NCBI GenBank assembly: GCA_030435675.1
Contig: CM059622.1
Coordinates: 8,308,001 to 8,372,000 of the forward strand
Direction: 5' to 3'
From: Steinernema hermaphroditum
Taxonomy: Eukaryota; Nematoda; Chromadorea; Rhabditida; Steinernematidae
DNA length: 64,000 bases
The notes beneath the pieces were generated by a model that ran no database searches, was not told where the DNA came from, and saw nothing but the letters and a program-made list of their open reading frames with translations. Shown here piece after piece: positions 58,717 through 64,000 of the stretch. The position numbers and the translations under genes are program-made. How positions within the stretch are numbered: the stretch's first letter is position 1; every line of letters starts with the position of its first letter.

Positions 58717-61239
58717 ATGTCGCAGCTGAAACTTCTTGGAACGGCGGTGACGAACGTCCTGCGACAGAAAGGTGTTTCGAATCGTCGATTGCGGGTTTTC
58801 AAGGTCAGTTTTTCGGCTTTCCACTTTTTATTATATCCCAGTGGTTATAGAGGAATTTCTCCTCGGCCTGGAAGACAATCCGCGGGGACAGAAGATTTGG
58901 TAGCAACTTGGCTGTCGCTGGAAAGGCAGAGTTCGAGTTGTGCCCCAGTTCATGAGTTTCTTTCAGGCTTTTGTCAGACAAGAATTCGCTAGAAATTGCT
59001 TCCACCCTGGCGCGAACACGTTTACGAAACTCTCAGATCTTGGAGGAAGGCAGCTGACTGGCTGGCAGCTTGTTCAAAAGCTGTTCACCTATGTATGGCC
59101 GAAGGGAAACTGGGTGATGAAGCGGCGAGTTCTCCTCGCCCTATCGTTGTTGGTTGCTGCCAAGGTTCGTCATACTTCTCGGAGCTTGTAGCATAGATTT
59201 TGTTTTCAGTTCTGCAATGTTACCGTGCCATTCTTACTGAAAGATGTCATTGATTACTACAACAAAAATGGCCCCGACCAGATGAAACTCGATGCGTCCT
59301 CCGCGGCGAACGCTATGGTAACCGCAGGAGTTGCACTCATTATTGCTTGTGAGTTTTTCTAAAGTTGCTGAATTGTGGCTATTTACTGTTTCAGACGGAA
59401 TGGCCAGGGCCGGAAGTTCCTTATTCAACGAAATGCGCAACGCCGTATTCGCGAAAGTTGCCCAGCATTCTATACGGTCGATAGCTCAACGGATCTTTCT
59501 GCATTTACACAATCTCGATCTGTCCTTCCACCTTGGACGCAAAACAGGAGCACTGTCAAAAGCGGTAGACCGAGGCACTCGCGGAATGAGCTTCGTTTTG
59601 AATGCTCTCGTATTTAATGTTGTCCCGACCATTGTCGAAGTAAGCATGGTCACAGGAATCTTTGTAAGGTTACGAATAATTTATCCCAATTCAACATTGT
59701 CTTACAGTACATCAAGTGTGGTCCAGAATTTGCAGCAGCCACCCTTGGGTGTTTGGCCACGTACTCCATTTCAACCTTAGGTATCACCAGGTGGCGAACC
59801 AAGTTCAGACACCAGATGAATCAGGCTGACAACGACGCTGGAAACCGGGCAGTGGATTCGCTAATTAACTATGAAACTGTCAAGTACTTCAACAACGAGA
59901 AGTTTGAGGCGAAGCGATATGACCATTTCCTGAAACAGTACGAGGGGGCCTCCTTGAAGACCACAACAAGTTTGGCGTTGCTGAATTTCACACAGAATGC
60001 TATCTTCAGTGCTGGCCTTATCGGAATAATGTGTCTTGCCGCCACCAACATCCAGAACGGTATGACTGCATTTTTTGTTACTTTTCTGAATGCGGATATC
60101 CCAGGAACAATGACTGTTGGCGACCTTGTCCTCGTGAACACTTTGCTCTTCCAGTTGTCAGTGCCACTCAACTTTTTGGGGTCGGTGTACAGAGAAGTCC
60201 GACAAGGTCTTATCGACATGACGCAAATGTTCTCCCTAATGAATGTTGAAAGCCGTATTGTGGACAAGCCAGATGCTACAGCACTCGAATTGACACCTGC
60301 TTCCTCCACCATTGTCTTTGATAATGTATCGTTCAGGTATGTTATAACTGATATGATTTACAGCCATCTGTAATCCGTTTTAGCTATATTCCCGGGAAGC
60401 CCATTCTGAACGGGCTAACTCTCGAAATACCGGCTGGGAAGAAAGTCGCCATTGTTGGAGGTTCTGGATCTGGAAAGTCGACATTGGTTCGCTTATTGTA
60501 CCGACTTTATGACGCCGATGAAGGTCACATATACGTCAACGGAATAGAGAGCCGTGGTGTTGCATTGGATTCGTTGCGAAAGAATATTGCCATTGTTCCA
60601 CAAGATACGGTGCTCTTTCACGATTCCATTTTCTACAACCTCAACTACGGTGATGTCACAGCTACCAAGGATAAAGTGTACGAAGTAGCCCGAATGGCCG
60701 ATTTGCACGACGCAGTTCAGCGTATGCCGAAGGGATACGACACCATTGTTGGAGAACGTGGACTCAAACTGTCCGGTGGTGAGAAGCAGCGCGTGGCGAT
60801 CGCGCGGGCTATTTTGAAGGATTCGCCCATCGTTGTGTACGACGAAGCTACTTCGAGTTTGGATGCGATCACGGAAGAGAATATCATGCGTGCTCTGCGA
60901 GACGCAGTCAAGACGAAAACTTCTCTTTTCATTGCTCACCGCCTCGCTACTATCGTAGATGCGGACATCATTTACGTCTTGGAAGGCGGAAAAGTTGTTG
61001 AGAAGGTATGAACTGCCTGTCGACGTCATAACATTCGTTTCCAGGGCAACCACGAATCGCTCTTGATGACCCCAAACAGTCGATACGCTGGTCTGTGGCA
61101 CTCACAGCACAGATATGCAGTCTCTCTCTTCGAGGAACCTCGGCGGGATCGTGCCAGCGAAAGCCTAGCTGCCCGAACCGAACTCGATCTTGATCTGGAC
61201 GCTGATAAGTGTTGTGGTAGCAGTAACTGTAATCGTTAA
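58717..61239 (+). CDS. abcb7: ABCB7-like mitochondrial ABC half-transporter
   Basis: After a basic mitochondrial-type N-terminus ([19 protein letters not shown]) come the six-helix membrane domain ([72 protein letters not shown]) and the signature [11 protein letters not shown]. The ATPase domain has Walker [11 protein letters not shown]-loop [16 protein letters not shown], Walker [10 protein letters not shown] and switch IAHRL. The C-terminus ends [10 protein letters not shown], recalling the CGNCSC end of human ABCB7. The protein exports a sulfur/glutathione compound from mitochondria for cytosolic Fe-S assembly. Introns include 60061-60105, in frame and stop-free, which interrupts [10 protein letters not shown]. 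The joins of the first two exons (58804-59000) are uncertain. Confidence 0.93.
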
Positions 61240-61441
61240 ACATGCTAGTTGTCTCTTTTGTTGTTGGATGTTCATTAACGTTAGCAAATTTCTACACTGT
61301 TAATTATTTTGCCAATTTCCGTTGTTCTCACTCGTGTCGACAATGCCTTAAGATTCTATCGGTGATAACATGTACTGAGTAAATAGTTCGTGAAACGCGT
61401 CCAATTCGGTTGTCTGGGTTCGATGGCCCTCAATTACTTTG

Positions 61442-62130
61442 ATGACTTCCAACCCTCGTCGATGCAAACGGTGATTTTCAGGGATTATGTCGGGCTGTTT
61501 GGATCATATTAGGTGCGGAGTCGAGTTCGACTGGGAGGGTAAGCGCAATGCTGTCGCCTCGATCGTCGCATCCGTTCTGGTGATAGGATGCAGTCGTCTT
61601 ATCCTATTCCTGTGTTTTAGTTTTTCTCTGGATGGTGGCTGCTGATCGACACAGCAGCGGTCTATACCCCGTCCGGCGCCTGGAACAATGTCTACATCAT
61701 CATAACCATCGCAGGGACCATAGCTATGTTTATGTAAGTCGAAACAAGTAAACGCTCACTTTTGGCACTTTCAGGGTCAACGCTGTCTCCAATAGCCAAG
61801 TCCGAGGACAGGCAATGGAGGAAGGCCTTCTTGGAACCAAAGGTGCTCGGCTCTGGATGATGTCTGCCTTCGTCCTTTCGTTCTCGTGCCTCGTTGCCGC
61901 TATTTGGGTGATGTTTGCAGGTAATACTTTAGCGTCCAATGTATCTCCGTAATAGAGCCACTGGGGATCGCACGCGAGAGGCAGCAACTACAGTGCTTCC
62001 TTTAGACTTTGTCCTGATCACCGGCGTCCATGCCGTCTGGCCTGGAGTTGCCCTCTTTCTCCACAATTTCCTCATCTTCCTTGCTTCGCTCACTTACAAA
62101 TTTGGACGCACAGAAGAACTCTGGGGCTAA
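61442..62130 (+). CDS. tmem50: TMEM50 family membrane protein
   Basis: Five exons (61442-61470, 61513-61579, 61621-61733, 61775-61920, 62006-62130) give 159 aa, like human TMEM50A. The start [20 protein letters not shown] is chosen because the other ATG (61423) cannot be spliced in frame. Diagnostic blocks are [46 protein letters not shown] and the C-terminal FKFGRTEDLW equivalent [11 protein letters not shown]. There are four predicted helices. The function is little known; members reside in endomembranes. It lies 202 bp after ABCB7 and 322 bp before golgin-84, all plus strand. Confidence 0.92.
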
Positions 62131-62452
62131 ATGTTGCCCATCGAACACTACGTTTAAACGACGTTTTTGTGTACATTAACCTATGATGGATGTAAGTACT
62201 ATTCCCCAGAATGCTGTATCCCTTCTCACACCATCTAATCATGTAAATCATGTAAATTGATTTGTACGTACTGTCTTGTTCAATGTGATGTGTTTTAAAC
62301 TGAATATATGATCAATACAAGTGGGAAGGGAGATGTGACGTTGGCTGTTATCGTGACGTCATTGCATACGTACAAATACTGGATGGGGAGAGTGTGTTCG
62401 ATTTGATCGCGTTGTTACAAATGATCGTTTGAAGCCGTCGGATCGAAGAAAC

Positions 62453-64000
62453 ATGTCGTGGATTTCGAATATTTCGAGCATCGCGGACAAAGCAGAAACA
62501 CTTCTGAACAGGCTTGACCAGAGCACAGCGGACGCGATAACTAAGGCGCCGAGCAGGAAAGGACTCGTTGAACTGCCTTCTGTCGATCTTACGAGGTTCG
62601 TCCTGGTGAGAAAGACTTTAACTTTGAAGTTGTCATTTCAGGGACGAAGATGCGAATTCTGAGCGCAGTTATTCATCGTCGCGTTCGTTGCGGACGGTTT
62701 CGACCCAAGGCTCTTCTAGGGATTTGACGACGGCAGCGGAGAGTATCCCCGAAAGCGCCCTTGTATCTGCAATGGAAGTACAAGAAACAGTGCCGTCTGT
62801 GACCCGCTCGATCGACGAGAAGTACCAGATTATGGACTTCTCGTGGAATAAGATCCAGGAAGAGAAGCAGGCCTTGAAGGACGAAATTTCTGCACAAAAC
62901 AGCCGAATTGGGAAATTGGAAATCAGCAAAAAGGAGGCCGAGGAGGAAGTTAGTTGCTGGGAGGATTCCGTAGTATGCGTGTCCTTTTCCAGCTGAGATC
63001 TATGAAGTCCAGCCTTGCTTTTCACCAGCGGGAATTCGAAGAGTACCGAGCGAAGGCTCAACGCATTCTGCAGTCAAAAGATGACCTCCTGGAGAACCTT
63101 AAAAAAGAGCTTGGCGGAGAAGTTACCGCTAGCGATCGTGAATCGACCTTGGCACTGTCGACTGCTTCGGAAATCAAAACGTACGAACTGCAGCAGGAAA
63201 GGGATATGCTGAAGGAAGACATTCAAAACGCACAGCTTGTTGTTCTAGGTCTTCGTTCGGACATAAAGGTAACGTCAATTGGTCAAGTAGTTAGGCATTT
63301 CAAGAGAATATAGGACATGGAAGAACGAATGAGCGAGGAACGCCGAAAATTCTTTGCTGACAAGAAGGAGCTCTTGGAGAAGTGCCACTTCTGGCAGAAC
63401 GAGGGTAAAAGAAGCGACGAAGAATTGTTGTTCCTGAAGAGCAAGTTCGAGCAGGCCCGCGGCGAATTGAAACGTGAACGCGATTACGTGAACGAGCGAC
63501 TTGTCCAAAAGGAGCAGGAGATCAGGCGGCTCGCCGAGATAGAGCGTTCTAAAAACAGCGACTCCTTCAGCACTGTATCCCCTAGTGATCAGCGGAACTT
63601 AGAGCAGCAGATACGATCACTGGCTGAAAATCTTCTCACGAAGCAGAACATCATCGAACGTCTTCAGTCAGAGAAGCGCGCTCTTATGCTTCAGCTTGAA
63701 AATTCCAACGTACGTTTTCCTCAATTTAGAATGTTAACTAACTTGTTTCAGAAGAAGCAACGCTCCTACGCGGACAGGGACTCCTACGCTATCGACATGG
63801 GTGTTTCCCACCGGTTTCCGGATTCGTCGGACTATCGCGGTCCAACACTGTTTGAGCCACATTCAACCGATTCAGCGACTGTCGCCAACCTCAAGTCAGC
63901 GTACTACGCAATCGACAAAACTGCGTAAGGAGAGCTTCCGAGGGATCGTTTAGCTGCACCACTTTCAGCCAGAAAATCGGAGTGTTCGTGCGGCGATCAC
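62453..64000 (+). CDS. golga5: Golgin-84 (GOLGA5), 3' end beyond the window
   Basis: Start MSWISNISSIADKAETLLNRL matches the conserved golgin-84 N-terminus. A Ser-rich linker is followed by long coiled coil (KIQEEKQALKDEI, YRAKAQRILQSKDDLLENLKK, ELQQERDMLKEDIQ, QQIRSLAENLLTKQNIIERLQSE). At about 63924 a GTAAGG donor follows DKTA, and the next exon (from about 63969) reads SQKIGVFVRRS, which aligns with the segment just before the C-terminal Golgi membrane anchor of GOLGA5. The window ends there, so the anchor is missing by truncation, not by loss. Introns are at about 62606-62641, 62948-63000, 63269-63313 and 63712-63752. Golgin-84 tethers vesicles in Golgi stacks. Confidence 0.9.

Overview
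This looks like a compact invertebrate nuclear genome, most likely a nematode. Introns are mostly 35-60 bp with TTTCAG or TTTAG acceptors, several start codons sit directly behind such an acceptor (as at trans-splice sites), and genes are packed on both strands. The organism is inferred from gene style only and cannot be named. Gene models were built by eye from splice signals plus family recognition; boundaries may be off by a few bases.

Left block (1-10.2 kb): EED (Polycomb PRC2 WD40 protein), a HERC4-like HECT ubiquitin ligase and an NME6-like kinase run head to tail with about 0.2-0.26 kb gaps. They are followed by a minus-strand Grainyhead transcription factor with GC-rich regulatory DNA around it.

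Repeat block (11-31.9 kb): a 1.1-kb higher-order tandem repeat, then a nest of transposons that can be partly unwound because uninterrupted copies of the targets lie in the same window. It holds a gag-pro LTR element without polymerase (15839-19113), two roughly 0.5-kb insertions with 12-13 bp target duplications, a LINE whose 5' part is inverted (20668-25726) and which contains BEL/Pao integrase and gag in permuted order, a foldback element, a decayed CR1/Jockey-type LINE, tRNA-like repeats and long palindromes.

Middle block (32.4-47 kb): an RGS protein, a 9-bp-TSD long-TIR element, an unrecognised basic protein, a mitochondrial dimethylglycine/sarcosine dehydrogenase-type flavoprotein, an SLC38A10-like transporter, an EMX homeobox gene and a transgelin/calponin.

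Second repeat block (47.5-52 kb): a TA-flanked foldback element carrying a second palindromic element whose empty site is visible at 22.86 kb, a chain of foldbacks, and a 987-bp miniature LTR element.

Right block (52.1-64 kb): a Furrowed/selectin-like receptor and a DPP8/9-like peptidase on the minus strand, then ABCB7, TMEM50 and golgin-84 (cut by the window end) on the plus strand. The genes are housekeeping or developmental and do not form one pathway. No wholly new system was recognised; the strongest novelty is the transposon archaeology and several unassigned repeat families.
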